Assembly (NCBI RefSeq): GCF_021391535.1
Contig: NZ_CP090066.1
Coordinates: 2,121,501-2,185,500 of the forward strand
DNA: 64,000 nt
DNA from: Aurantimonas sp. HBX-1
GTDB taxonomy: Bacteria; Pseudomonadota; Alphaproteobacteria; Rhizobiales; Rhizobiaceae
Reading direction: 5' to 3'
This document shows, piece after piece, positions 35,720 to 47,541 of the stretch. Positions within the stretch are counted from its first letter, which is position 1. Every line of letters begins with the position of its first letter. Below the pieces are notes generated by a model, which saw only the letters and a list, made by a program, of their open reading frames with translations, made no database searches and had not been told where the DNA came from. The position numbers and the translations under genes were made by a program.

Positions 35720-35926
35720 TCAGGCCGCGCGGGAGTGCGGCTCCGTCGCGGCGCCGGCGGCGAACAGGCGCTCGTAGCATTGCGCCAGGAGGTCGAGATC
35801 CACCGGCGCCTGGCGGATCAGGGCCAGTTCGATCGTGGCACGATCATAGCCTTCCTCGAACAGCGCGGTGATCGCCGCGCAGACCATTCCCTCTTCGTCG
35901 AGTCGTTTGGGTCCGCGTTGAAACAT
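35720..35926 (-). CDS. Hypothetical small protein, 68 aa
   Basis: Short cytoplasmic helical protein; GGGGAGAAAGG stands right before the ATG at 35926, so this start is preferred over upstream ones. Sequence runs MFQRGPKRLDEEGMVCAAI then ALFEEGYDRATIELALIRQAPVDL and CYERLFAAG. No family recognised; similar short proteins are frequent in Hyphomicrobiales. It converges on the ABC operon with only four bases between the stops. Confidence 0.65.
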   Translation of the reverse strand: MFQRGPKRLDEEGMVCAAITALFEEGYDRATIELALIRQAPVDLDLLAQCYERLFAAGAATEPHSRAA

Positions 35927-36099
35927 CGCCTTTCTCCCCGTTTCCAGCCATGCGCCGATGGCCCGTCGGGCCATATTCCGCCGATTGCGCAGCCAGCTAA
36001 TTGGTACCGCGTCTGGCTTGGGCAGACCTTGCGGGGTCCCCCTGCCAGAGGCGACCCGAACGCGGGAAGACGACACGAAGATGTCGCCGTCAGACATTA

Positions 36100-36124
36100 G
36101 CTGTGGGAAAACCCGTGGCACAGC
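36100..36124. promoter_or_regulatory. Inverted repeat upstream of homocysteine methyltransferase gene
   Basis: GCTGTG (36100-36105) and CACAGC (36119-36124) are perfect inverted half-sites 13 bases apart, with an inner GGG-AAAA-CCC. It lies 60-84 bases before the methyltransferase start, in a divergent region. It could be an operator or an mRNA hairpin. Confidence 0.35.
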
Positions 36125-36183
36125 ATGATCTTCCCGGCCGCGGTGCCCTCGCCCGCTGGCCCAGCCACTCGGAGCCGCCTGCC

Positions 36184-37194
36184 ATGACCGACCTGCTGAG
36201 CCGGCTCCTCGCGGAAAAGGGCGTGCTACTCGCCGACGGCGCGACGGGCACCAACCTGTTCGAGGTCGGCCTGGAATCCGGTGAGGCGCCGGAGATGTGG
36301 CTGGAAACCCATCCGGACCGGATCGAGGCGCTGCACCAGGCCTTCGTCGACAACGGCGCGGACATCATCCTGACCTGTTCCTTCGGGGCCAACCGGCATC
36401 GGCTGAAGCTCCACCAGGCCGAGGACCGGGTTCACGAGATCAACAGGATCGCGGCGGAGCTCGCCCGCTCGGTCGCCGACCGCGCCGGCCGCCCGGTCGT
36501 TGTCGCCGGCTCGGTCGGCCCGACCGGCGAGTTGCTGGTCCCCCTCGGCGCCCTCACCTACGAGGACGCCGTGACGGCGTTCCGCGAGCAGATCGAGGGG
36601 CTGAAGGAAGGCGGCGCCGACGTCGTGTGGATCGAGACGATGTCGGCCGCCGACGAGGTTCGTGCCGCCGCAGAGGCGGCGATCGCCTGCGGCATGCCCT
36701 ATACGGTCACCGGCTCCTTCGACAGCGCCGGGCGCACGATGATGGGCATCCACCCGAAGGAGTTCCACAAGTCGGTCGACGGGCTTTCCGAGGCGCCGCT
36801 GGCGCTCGGCGCCAATTGCGGCGTCGGCGCCTCCGACATGCTGGCCACCGGCCTGGAGTTCGAGCCCGCCGGCGCGGCGCTGCTGCTGAAGGCCAATTGC
36901 GGGATCCCTCGCTTCGTCGAGGGCAAGACGGTCTACTCGGGCACTCCGGAGCAGATGGCCGAGTACGCCCGCCTCTCCATCGATCTCGGCGCCCGGATCA
37001 TCGGCGGCTGCTGCGGGACCTCGCCGCATCATCTCGGCGCGATGCGCCATGCGATCGACACCCATCAGCCGCGCGGCCGGCCGACGATCGAGACGATCGT
37101 CGCCGCGGTCGGGCCGCTGGTGAACAAGCCGGCGTCCGAGATGGCGGAACCGCGAGCGTCCACCGGCGGCCGGCGGGGCCGCGCCAGGGACTGA
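36184..37194 (+). CDS. Homocysteine S-methyltransferase family protein (betaine-homocysteine methyltransferase type)
   Basis: 336-aa barrel enzyme that moves a methyl group to homocysteine, giving methionine. N-terminal LLADGATGTNLFEVG, first zinc-Cys region GANCGVG, and the final zinc pair in GGCCGTSPHHL are intact. Alphaproteobacterial homologues are annotated as betaine-homocysteine methyltransferases, and the betaine transporter next door agrees. Odd point: the C-terminus is a short Arg/Gly tail (GGRRGRARD, residues 328-336) of the same style as tails on the corrinoid-cluster proteins after 44 kb, so the methyl donor might be methyl-corrinoid protein instead. No cobalamin-binding domain is present in this protein itself. 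Confidence 0.9.
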   Translation: MTDLLSRLLAEKGVLLADGATGTNLFEVGLESGEAPEMWLETHPDRIEALHQAFVDNGADIILTCSFGANRHRLKLHQAEDRVHEINRIAAELARSVADRAGRPVVVAGSVGPTGELLVPLGALTYEDAVTAFREQIEGLKEGGADVVWIETMSAADEVRAAAEAAIACGMPYTVTGSFDSAGRTMMGIHPKEFHKSVDGLSEAPLALGANCGVGASDMLATGLEFEPAGAALLLKANCGIPRFVEGKTVYSGTPEQMAEYARLSIDLGARIIGGCCGTSPHHLGAMRHAIDTHQPRGRPTIETIVAAVGPLVNKPASEMAEPRASTGGRRGRARD

Positions 37195-37316
37195 CCGGGC
37201 CCATCACCGAACCGCGCGCCTCTCTTTTAGGCAGTTTCGAAGCACGCCGAACTTTCAGCCATATTTAATAGGTTCACCTTCAACTGTTGCCTTGCGCCGC
37301 AGCAGGATAGTGAACA

Positions 37317-40529
<3,213 letters not shown>

Positions 40530-40575
40530 TCGGGCAACGGATGCGGTTTCGCGTCCGCCAGCCGCCGTCCACGCC

Positions 40576-42156
40576 TCACGCGTAGCGCGGGATCTCGCCG
40601 CCGCGGAGCTTGGCCATGTAGGTGGTCATCTCGCGCTTCACGACCGGCATCAGGAAGTACAGGCCGATGATGTTGGCGATGCCCATGGCGAACAGGGCGG
40701 CGTCGGAGAAATCGAGCACCACGCCGAGACTGATCGAGGCGCCGACGATCACGAACAGGCAGAACAGCACCTTGTAGGTGAGATCGGCCGCCTTGGAGTT
40801 GCCGAACAGGAACAGCCACGCCTTCAGCCCGTAATAGGACCACGAGATCATCGTGGAGAAGGCGAAGAGCACGACCGCGATACCGAGCACGTAGGGAAAC
40901 CACGGCACGGCGGTGGCGAAGGCCGCCGAGGTAAGTTCGACGCCGCTGAGGCCCCCTGGCGTCGCGATCTGGCCGAGCCCGGCATCCCAGACATAGAGGC
41001 CGGTCGCCGGGTCGAACTGCAGGACGCCGCTGATGGTGATCACCAGCGCCGTCGCGGTGCAGATCACCACCGTGTCGATGAAGGGTTCCAGCATCGACAC
41101 GAAGCCTTCGGTCACCGGGTGGTTGGTCTGGACGGCGGCATGGGCGATGGCGGCCGAGCCGATACCGGCCTCGTTGGAGAACGTCGCGCGCCGCAGGCCC
41201 TGGATCAGCGCACCGACGATGCCGCCGGCAACCCCGAGGCCGGTGAACGCTCCGGCGAAGATCTGCCCGATCGCCCAGCCGAGCTGGTCGATCTCGATGA
41301 CGATGATCGTCAGGGCCGCCGTGAGATAGAGAATCCCCATGAACGGCACGAGCTTCTCCGTCACCCGCGCGATGGACTTGATGCCGCCGACGATCACCAG
41401 GAAGACGATCACCGCCATCACCGTGCCGGTGATCCAGCCGCGGCCGTCGAGGAAGCTGCCGGCACCGCCGGTGATCGCGACGAGCTGGGCATGCGCCTGG
41501 TTGGCCTGGAACATGTTGCCGCCGCCCCAGGAGGCGAGGACGCAGCAGATCGCGAACATGAAGGCCAGCACCTTGCCGAACCGGGTGTAACCGAGCTCCG
41601 CCATGCCTTTGCGCAGATAGTGCATCGGGCCGCCGGACACGCGACCGTCCGGATATTCCTCGCGGTACTTCACCCCGAGCGTGCACTCGGTGAATTTCGA
41701 CGCCATGCCGAGCAGGCCGGCAAGGATCATCCAGAACGTTGCACCCGGACCGCCAATCGAGACGGCCACCGCGACGCCGGCGATATTGCCGAGGCCCACC
41801 GTTCCCGAGACGGCGGTGGCCAGCGCCTGGAAATGCGTGACCTCGCCGGCGGCATCGGGCGAGGAGTAGCGGCCACGCACCAGCGCGATCGCATGGCCGA
41901 CCATGCGGAACTGCACGAAGCCGAAATACACCGTGAAGATCGCCGCGGCGGTGATCAGCCAGAGCACGATCCAGGGCATGTCGGTGCCTGGGATCGGGGC
42001 GAAGATGAAATTGACGAAGGGTGTCGTCACCGGCCCGACGATACTTGCGAGCGCCGCATCGAAAGCCGATGGGCCGTCCGCTTCCTGCGCCCGCGCCTGC
42101 GTGATCGCGAGCGCGGTGAATGCCAGCGGCAGGAGGATCGTCGCGCTGCGTCGCAT
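40576..42156 (-). CDS. Sodium:alanine/glycine symporter (AGCS family)
   Basis: Sodium-coupled amino-acid importer, 526 aa, about eleven helices plus a leading signal-like segment (MRRSATILLPLAFTALAITQARA). AGCS signatures: SGTVGLGNIAGVAVAVSIGG, GMASKFTECTLGVKYRE, and RATFSNEAGIGSAAIAHAA. AGGG before the ATG at 42156 sets the start. Substrate alanine or glycine is expected from the family. It ends 47 bases from the convergent fusion gene. Confidence 0.95.
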   Translation of the reverse strand: MRRSATILLPLAFTALAITQARAQEADGPSAFDAALASIVGPVTTPFVNFIFAPIPGTDMPWIVLWLITAAAIFTVYFGFVQFRMVGHAIALVRGRYSSPDAAGEVTHFQALATAVSGTVGLGNIAGVAVAVSIGGPGATFWMILAGLLGMASKFTECTLGVKYREEYPDGRVSGGPMHYLRKGMAELGYTRFGKVLAFMFAICCVLASWGGGNMFQANQAHAQLVAITGGAGSFLDGRGWITGTVMAVIVFLVIVGGIKSIARVTEKLVPFMGILYLTAALTIIVIEIDQLGWAIGQIFAGAFTGLGVAGGIVGALIQGLRRATFSNEAGIGSAAIAHAAVQTNHPVTEGFVSMLEPFIDTVVICTATALVITISGVLQFDPATGLYVWDAGLGQIATPGGLSGVELTSAAFATAVPWFPYVLGIAVVLFAFSTMISWSYYGLKAWLFLFGNSKAADLTYKVLFCLFVIVGASISLGVVLDFSDAALFAMGIANIIGLYFLMPVVKREMTTYMAKLRGGEIPRYA

Positions 42157-42212
42157 CGGGGTATCCCTCACCTGTGATCCCGCCGGCAATATCGCGGCAC
42201 CCATCCGCGCCG

Positions 42213-42644
42213 TCATGGCACGATGACCGTCGGGAGCGTCGTCGCCTGGGCAAGACCCATCGTGACGCTGCCGAAGATGCGGTTGTGGATGCTGCGCTTT
42301 CCCGACCGGCCGACGAAGATCATCGTCGCCTGCTGCTTCTCGGCGACGGCAAGGATGAGGTCGACCGGCGACCCGAAGCGGATCTCGCATTCGACCGTGA
42401 TGCCGTCAGCCGCGATCTCCGCCACCAGCGGATCCAGCAGCATGACGCGCGCCCGCTCCAGTTCCTCGCGTCGGCGCATGCGGCGCTCTTCCAGCTCCTC
42501 GGCGCTGAGGAAGCTGTAGGGCGACCAGATCAGCACATGCACGATGTGAAGCCGGGCACCGCTCGCCTTGGCGCGGACGCGGGCATAGTCGACGACGCCG
42601 CGGTCCTGCCCGTCATACGCGACGACGAAGGTCTCGTCCGCCAT
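42213..42644 (-). CDS. Universal stress protein family
   Basis: 143-aa UspA-fold protein: VVAYDGQDRGVVDYARVRA at the start, and the nucleotide-binding G-2x-G-9x-G(S/T) region GRSGKRSIHNRIFGSVTMGLAQ. The N-terminal ATP loop appears present. Immediately upstream of the AGCS symporter (56 bases), so they may be co-transcribed. Its promoter region contains a perfect palindrome over the -10. Confidence 0.9.
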   Translation of the reverse strand: MADETFVVAYDGQDRGVVDYARVRAKASGARLHIVHVLIWSPYSFLSAEELEERRMRRREELERARVMLLDPLVAEIAADGITVECEIRFGSPVDLILAVAEKQQATMIFVGRSGKRSIHNRIFGSVTMGLAQATTLPTVIVP

Positions 42645-42704
42645 GGTTGGCCACCCTGTCGATACATGCGCCCCGCCGCGGGCTCACCAGAATCATCAAT
42701 TCCG

Positions 42705-42735
42705 GTGATGCTAGCATCACGTTTCTGAATGACAA
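42705..42735 (-). promoter_or_regulatory. Promoter with palindromic operator before universal stress protein gene
   Basis: On the minus strand TTGTCA (42735-42730), a 16-base spacer and TAGCAT (42713-42708) form a sigma-70-like promoter 65-90 bases before the start codon. The perfect palindrome GTGATGCTAGCATCAC (42705-42720) covers the -10 box, so a dimeric regulator bound there would block RNA polymerase. Confidence 0.55.
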
Positions 42736-42803
42736 GAAGCCCGGCGCGCCCGTGAGATCGGGCATGCGGGGCAGCCGGAACGGCTTCGACGCCGCGGCGC
42801 TGC

Positions 42804-44387
42804 TCAGGAGACGATGGGCTGGTGCCGCCGGAGCGCCGCGACGGCCTGGGTCAGCACGCCTTCGATCCGCGTCCGCTCGGCATCGGTGAGACGCTCGACA
42901 TCGAGGAATATCCGCGCCCCATCGGTGAATTCGTTGATCACGCTCGGCGCTGCCTCGGGCGTTTCGTCGTGGATGCCCTCGACGACATAGGGGATCACCT
43001 CGCGGCTGATGCCCTTGAGGGAGATCGGCGCCAGCGCCCTCGCCCGAACCTCGTCCTCGACCAGCGCGAAGGTCTCGTAGCTCATCACGATGCCGCCGGG
43101 CTCGGCGATCTGCTCGAGCCGGGCGGCGAGGTTCGCCTCGGCACCGATGATCGTATAGTCCATGCGGTCGACGCTGCCGAAATTGCCGACATTGCAGAAG
43201 CCGGTATTGATGCCCATCCGGGCCTGGAACGGCTTCTCGATGCCGCGGCGGCGCCACTCGGCGTTGAGCTCCACCATCCGCCGCTGCATGGCGATGGCCA
43301 TAGCGAGGCATGCCCGCGCGTCCTCCCGCGTGCCCAGCGTCTCCGGGTCGCCGAAGAAGGCGAGGATCGCGTCGCCGATGAACTTGTCGACCGTCGCGCC
43401 GTATTCGTGCGCGATCTTGGACATCTCGGTGAAATACTCGTTGAGCAGCTGCGTCAGCTCCTCCGGCTGCAGCCGCTCGGAGGTGACGGTGAAGTCCTTG
43501 ATGTCGGAGAAGAAGATCGTCAGCTTCTTGCGTTCGGTGGAGATCACCACGTCGCGCTCGCCGCTGAAAATGCTGCGGTAGACCTGCGGCGACAGATATT
43601 TCGAGATCTTCATCGAGATCGACGCGAGGAAGGTGTTGGCTTCCTCGAGGTCGGCATTCATCCGCCCGAAGGTCCGCGCCTGGCGCCACTGCATCGCGGC
43701 GAAACCGACGCCGAAAATCCCCGCGCCGACAAAATAGGACAGGAGATACTTGAACGAGAAGAGGTTGGCGGCGATCGGCTGCTGCACCTCGATCTCCTGG
43801 ATGCCGCGGACGTCGCCGACGCGCCAGTCGCGCTTCGGGCTCTCGGGATGCGTGTTGTGGCAGGCGACGCACGCCTCCCCCATGACGACCGGCGCGGCCA
43901 GACGGATGCGGCGGTCCAGCATCGTCCCGGAGATGGCGGTGATCAGCGGCCGGTCGGCGCCCTCGCTGCGAAACGTCTGCAGCGCCTGCCGCTCGAACGC
44001 GTCCAGCTGATGCGGCTCGCGCGTCGCGAAGACGAGATCGGAGACAAAGCGATAGCGCATGTTGTCGCCGCGATGGCCGACAACGTCGCCGAGTTCCAGC
44101 GAGAGCGTCGCCGGGATCGGGATGGCGCCCGGTATGTCCATGTAGTTGTGCGCTGCGATGGTCTGCCCGCCTGGATTGGCGAGGACCCGCCCGACGACGT
44201 TGCGGGCGTAATAGGTGCGGATGTCGGTGATCATCGCGTTAAGGCTGTTGGCCTGTGTGTTGAGCGCGGTGTCGGAAAGATGCCGCAGGTCGAGCCAGAC
44301 GGCGACGGGCAGCAGCACGAGGGCGAGAGCGACGAGACCGGCGAACCAGATCGGACGCGCCATGAAATAACGAAACAGCGACCCCAT
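42804..44387 (-). CDS. Membrane adenylate cyclase (class III) with periplasmic haem-type CxxCH sensor domain
   Basis: 527 aa. Helix 1 (about 14-32), a periplasmic domain of about 180 residues, helix 2 (about 214-232), a short coiled linker (about 240-262), and a class III cyclase domain (about 285-455). The periplasmic domain ends in CVACHN (C173, C176, H177), a c-type haem attachment motif, and resembles the Tll0287-like/DUF3365 sensor family. The cyclase keeps both metal aspartates (D295 in FSDIKDF, D339 in GDAILAF), the adenine-specifying Lys335 and the Asp of DYTIIG, and the Asn/Arg of ANLAARLE, so it should make cAMP. Haem redox or gas state may control it. Confidence 0.92.
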   Translation of the reverse strand: MGSLFRYFMARPIWFAGLVALALVLLPVAVWLDLRHLSDTALNTQANSLNAMITDIRTYYARNVVGRVLANPGGQTIAAHNYMDIPGAIPIPATLSLELGDVVGHRGDNMRYRFVSDLVFATREPHQLDAFERQALQTFRSEGADRPLITAISGTMLDRRIRLAAPVVMGEACVACHNTHPESPKRDWRVGDVRGIQEIEVQQPIAANLFSFKYLLSYFVGAGIFGVGFAAMQWRQARTFGRMNADLEEANTFLASISMKISKYLSPQVYRSIFSGERDVVISTERKKLTIFFSDIKDFTVTSERLQPEELTQLLNEYFTEMSKIAHEYGATVDKFIGDAILAFFGDPETLGTREDARACLAMAIAMQRRMVELNAEWRRRGIEKPFQARMGINTGFCNVGNFGSVDRMDYTIIGAEANLAARLEQIAEPGGIVMSYETFALVEDEVRARALAPISLKGISREVIPYVVEGIHDETPEAAPSVINEFTDGARIFLDVERLTDAERTRIEGVLTQAVAALRRHQPIVS

Positions 44388-44615
44388 CGACCGGCTCCGC
44401 GCGACGAACTCAGGCGATATTAAGCGCGAGTCGGGGCCGGTGTCAGTTGCCGAGCAACCGCCGTCGGGACAAGTTCACGACAAACAACGTCTGTCTTCGA
44501 TCTTGGGCAGCAACTATTGGTCCTGCTCGCTGCGCCATACGGCACGGTGGATCGTGTCGGCGACACGGCCGGCGGACGATGCTTCCCCTCGGGCGGCCGG
44601 ATCCGCCTCGCCCTT

Positions 44616-46199
44616 TCAGGCAAAGGCGTCCGGCTCGGACGCCTTGCGCCTGGCGACGAAGGCGGCGAGCGCCTCGGCGATGGCGGGGTCGAGCGGCGGC
44701 GGCGTGTAGGCCTCGAGCCAGCGCCGGCAGATCGTGTTGGCGCGGGTCTCGGCCCGCTGCGCACCTTCGGCGCTCCACTGCTCGAACGAGTTGTTGTCGG
44801 CGATCGCCGACCGGTAGAACGCCGTCTGGAAATTGTCCTGGGTGTGCTGACAGCCCAGATAGTGGCTGCCCGGACCGACCTCGCAGATCGCCGACATCGC
44901 CTGGCCGTTCTCGCTGAGGTCGACGCCGCGCATCAGCGCCTGCATCGCGCCCAGCTGGTCGCAGTCCATGACGAATTTCTCGTAGCAGGCGGCAAGGCCT
45001 CCCTCGAGCCAGCCGGCGGCGTGAAGCACGAAATTGGTGCCCGCCATCAGCGTCGAGTTCAGCGTGTTGGCGCTCTCGTAGGCCGCCTGCGCGTCCGGCA
45101 CCTTAGAGGCGCAGAGCGAGCCGCCGGTCCGGAACGGCAGGCCAAGGCGCCGCGCCAGCTGCGCCGCGCCATAGGAGACCAGCGACGGCTCCGGCGTGCC
45201 GAAGGTGGGCGCGCCGGACTGCATGGAGATCGACGAGGCGAAGGTGCCGAAGACCACAGGCGCGCCTGGCCGGCAGAGCTGGGTGAAGGCAGCGCCCGCG
45301 AGCACCTCGGCCAGAACCTGCGTCAGCGTCCCGGCGACGGTCACCGGGCTCATCGCGCCGGCGAGGATGAAGGGCGTGACTATGCAGGCCTGGTTGGCGC
45401 GCGCATAGACCTTCAGCGCGCCGAGCATGGTGCCGTCGAAGGTCATCGGCGAGTTGGCGTTGATCAGGTTGATGACGACGCAGTTCTCGTCGACGAACTG
45501 CTCGCCGAAAAGGATCCGGCACATCGCGACCGTGTCCTCGGCCCGTTCCGGCGCCGTCACCGAGCCCATGAACGGCTTGTCCGACAGCGTCATGTGGGCG
45601 TGCACCATGTCGAGATGCCGTTTGTTCACGGCGACGTCGACAGGCTCGCAGACAGTGCCGCCGGAATGATGGATCGCCGGCGCCATGTAGGCGAGCTTCA
45701 CGAAGTTGCGGAAATCCTCGATCGTCGCGTAGCGGCGCACGCCCTCGAGGTCGCGCACGAAGGGCGGCCCGTAGACCGGGGCGAACACCGTGGCGTTGCC
45801 GCCGATCTCGACGGAATTCTCCGGGTTGCGGGCGTGCTGGACGAAGCTCCTCGGCGCCGTCTTGAGGATCTCGCGGCAGAGCCCCTTCGGAAACCGCACC
45901 CGCTCGCCGCTGACATTGGCGCCGGCCGCGCGCCACATGGCCAGCGCCTCGGGATCGTCGCGGAACTCGATGCCGATCTCCTCGAGCACGATGTCGGCGT
46001 TGGCCTCGATCAGCGCGGCGCCGGCTTCGTCCAGCACCTCGTAGACCGGAAGCGCCCGGCGGATATAGGCGAGCTTCGGCCCCGACCCGGTCTGGACCCG
46101 CGCCGCCCGCCGGGCCGAGGCCCCGCCGCCGGCGCCCCGGCTGCGTCGTCCGCCGTCGCCTGCGGGGACCTCGGCAGCTTCCACGGTGTCGTTTTCCAT
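44616..46199 (-). CDS. MttB-superfamily corrinoid methyltransferase without pyrrolysine (glycine betaine-type)
   Basis: 527-aa TIM-barrel protein of the trimethylamine methyltransferase (MttB) superfamily. No in-frame amber codon, so it belongs to the non-pyrrolysine branch whose known members demethylate glycine betaine or other quaternary amines, passing the methyl to a corrinoid protein. Family segments: YVRD-like FVRDLEGVRRYATIEDF, SSGAPTFGTPEPSL-like, and the late GPGSHYLGCQHTQDNFQTAFYR. The first ~50 residues are disordered with an Arg/Gly run (16-34: GGRRSRGAGGGASARRAAR). ATG at 46199 has GGAG 7 bases before; an ATG one codon earlier is possible. Divergent from the corrinoid-protein gene. 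Confidence 0.92.
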   Translation of the reverse strand: MENDTVEAAEVPAGDGGRRSRGAGGGASARRAARVQTGSGPKLAYIRRALPVYEVLDEAGAALIEANADIVLEEIGIEFRDDPEALAMWRAAGANVSGERVRFPKGLCREILKTAPRSFVQHARNPENSVEIGGNATVFAPVYGPPFVRDLEGVRRYATIEDFRNFVKLAYMAPAIHHSGGTVCEPVDVAVNKRHLDMVHAHMTLSDKPFMGSVTAPERAEDTVAMCRILFGEQFVDENCVVINLINANSPMTFDGTMLGALKVYARANQACIVTPFILAGAMSPVTVAGTLTQVLAEVLAGAAFTQLCRPGAPVVFGTFASSISMQSGAPTFGTPEPSLVSYGAAQLARRLGLPFRTGGSLCASKVPDAQAAYESANTLNSTLMAGTNFVLHAAGWLEGGLAACYEKFVMDCDQLGAMQALMRGVDLSENGQAMSAICEVGPGSHYLGCQHTQDNFQTAFYRSAIADNNSFEQWSAEGAQRAETRANTICRRWLEAYTPPPLDPAIAEALAAFVARRKASEPDAFA

Positions 46200-46490
46200 C
46201 ATCTCGCTCCCGGCGCGTCGACGCGCCATGCCGCCCGGCGCCAGATTCCGCACGCCTCGTCGCGAAGGATACTAGATCGCCGGCCGGCTCCCGCCGTCCC
46301 GGTTGCGAAGGCGGGTGACGCGCCGAGAACAATGCGTCTCCGGAGCGTCGCCGAACCACCCTGCCCGCGTCGCTTTCGGCACCGTCGATGTCGCTCGGAC
46401 GGTATGGGATGCCGGTGCCTTGCCCTAAGCTCCGGCGAGACAGTCCGGGGCGATGCGTCGTGCAGCCGGCCCATTCGAGGAACAGCCGTC
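46200..46490. other. Divergent regulatory region of the corrinoid methyltransferase genes
   Basis: 291 bases between the methyltransferase gene and the corrinoid-protein gene, so both promoters must lie here. A ribosome site (CGAGGA, 46475-46480) precedes the rightward gene. No clear palindrome or -10/-35 pair was found by eye. An open frame passing through it rightward is the shadow of the leftward gene. Confidence 0.4.
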
Positions 46491-47180
<690 letters not shown>

Positions 47181-47250
47181 GGCGTCCTGCCCCGCGGCAT
47201 CGGGCGGGTGCCCGTCCCGGGTCTGCCCGAGGCAGCATACGGGTAAAGAA

Positions 47251-47283
47251 AAGGCGCGGCGGCCTTGCGGCCCCGCGCCCTTT
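47251..47283 (-). terminator. Terminator of entericidin-like gene
   Basis: Read on the minus strand, GGCGCGG plus GGCC pair with GGCC plus CCGCGCC around a GCAA tetraloop with one bulged base, followed by CTTTTCTTT. It begins 22 bases after the stop codon of the small lipoprotein gene. Confidence 0.75.
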
Positions 47284-47304
47284 GGAGGTTCTGGAGTTGC
47301 AGGC

Positions 47305-47451
47305 TTACTGCGCTACGTCGTTGACCGCCGCGCCCGTCGCATCGACGGTGTTGCCGACATCGCGGCCGACGCCGCGGACGGTGTTGGCACAAGCGGAGAG
47401 CACCAGGGCTCCTGCCAGGATCGTGGACAGTACTGCGAGGCGGTTGGTCAT
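47305..47451 (-). CDS. Entericidin-like small lipoprotein, 48 aa
   Basis: MTNRLAVLSTILAGALVLSAC is a lipoprotein signal (lipidated Cys21), followed by ANTVRGVGRDVGNTVDATGA, the entericidin A/B-type core. Such lipoproteins are small membrane-active or envelope-stress proteins induced in stationary phase or osmotic stress. CGGAGAG precedes the ATG at 47451. A textbook EcfG promoter stands 34-58 bases upstream. The gene sits inside the corrinoid cluster but on the opposite strand, so it is probably functionally unrelated. Confidence 0.88.
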   Translation of the reverse strand: MTNRLAVLSTILAGALVLSACANTVRGVGRDVGNTVDATGAAVNDVAQ

Positions 47452-47484
47452 GATCAACTCTCCGTTGGAACAATGTGACGAAAA

Positions 47485-47509
47485 AACGTTCTGCCTGCGG
47501 ACAGGTTCC
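47485..47509 (-). promoter_or_regulatory. EcfG (general stress response) promoter of entericidin-like gene
   Basis: On the minus strand GGAAC (47509-47505), 16 bases, CGTT (47488-47485): an exact match to the alphaproteobacterial EcfG/RpoE2 consensus GGAAC-N16/17-CGTT. Transcription would begin near 47478, leaving a short leader with the GGAGAG ribosome site before the ATG at 47451. Confidence 0.8.
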
Positions 47510-47541
47510 CCCGCCAGCGGGGTTTTTCGTTCGAGGTGCTT

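Noticed and set aside
36001..36183. SAM-II or SAH-type riboswitch before the homocysteine methyltransferase
   Set aside because: Conserved riboswitch core bases could not be found; only simple inverted repeats are seen.
44553..44567. Palindrome CGTGTC-GGC-GACACG downstream of the MttB-type gene
   Set aside because: Could be a terminator stem but it is short, lacks a T-run, and such palindromes are expected in this composition.
44616..46199. Pyrrolysine codon in the MttB-type gene
   Set aside because: No in-frame TAG in the coding sequence; the gene belongs to the pyrrolysine-free branch, and no pyl genes are present.
44517..46490. Long plus-strand extension upstream of the corrinoid protein
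   Set aside because: It is antisense to the MttB-type gene. The true start at 46491 has a ribosome site and gives a normal-length corrinoid protein.
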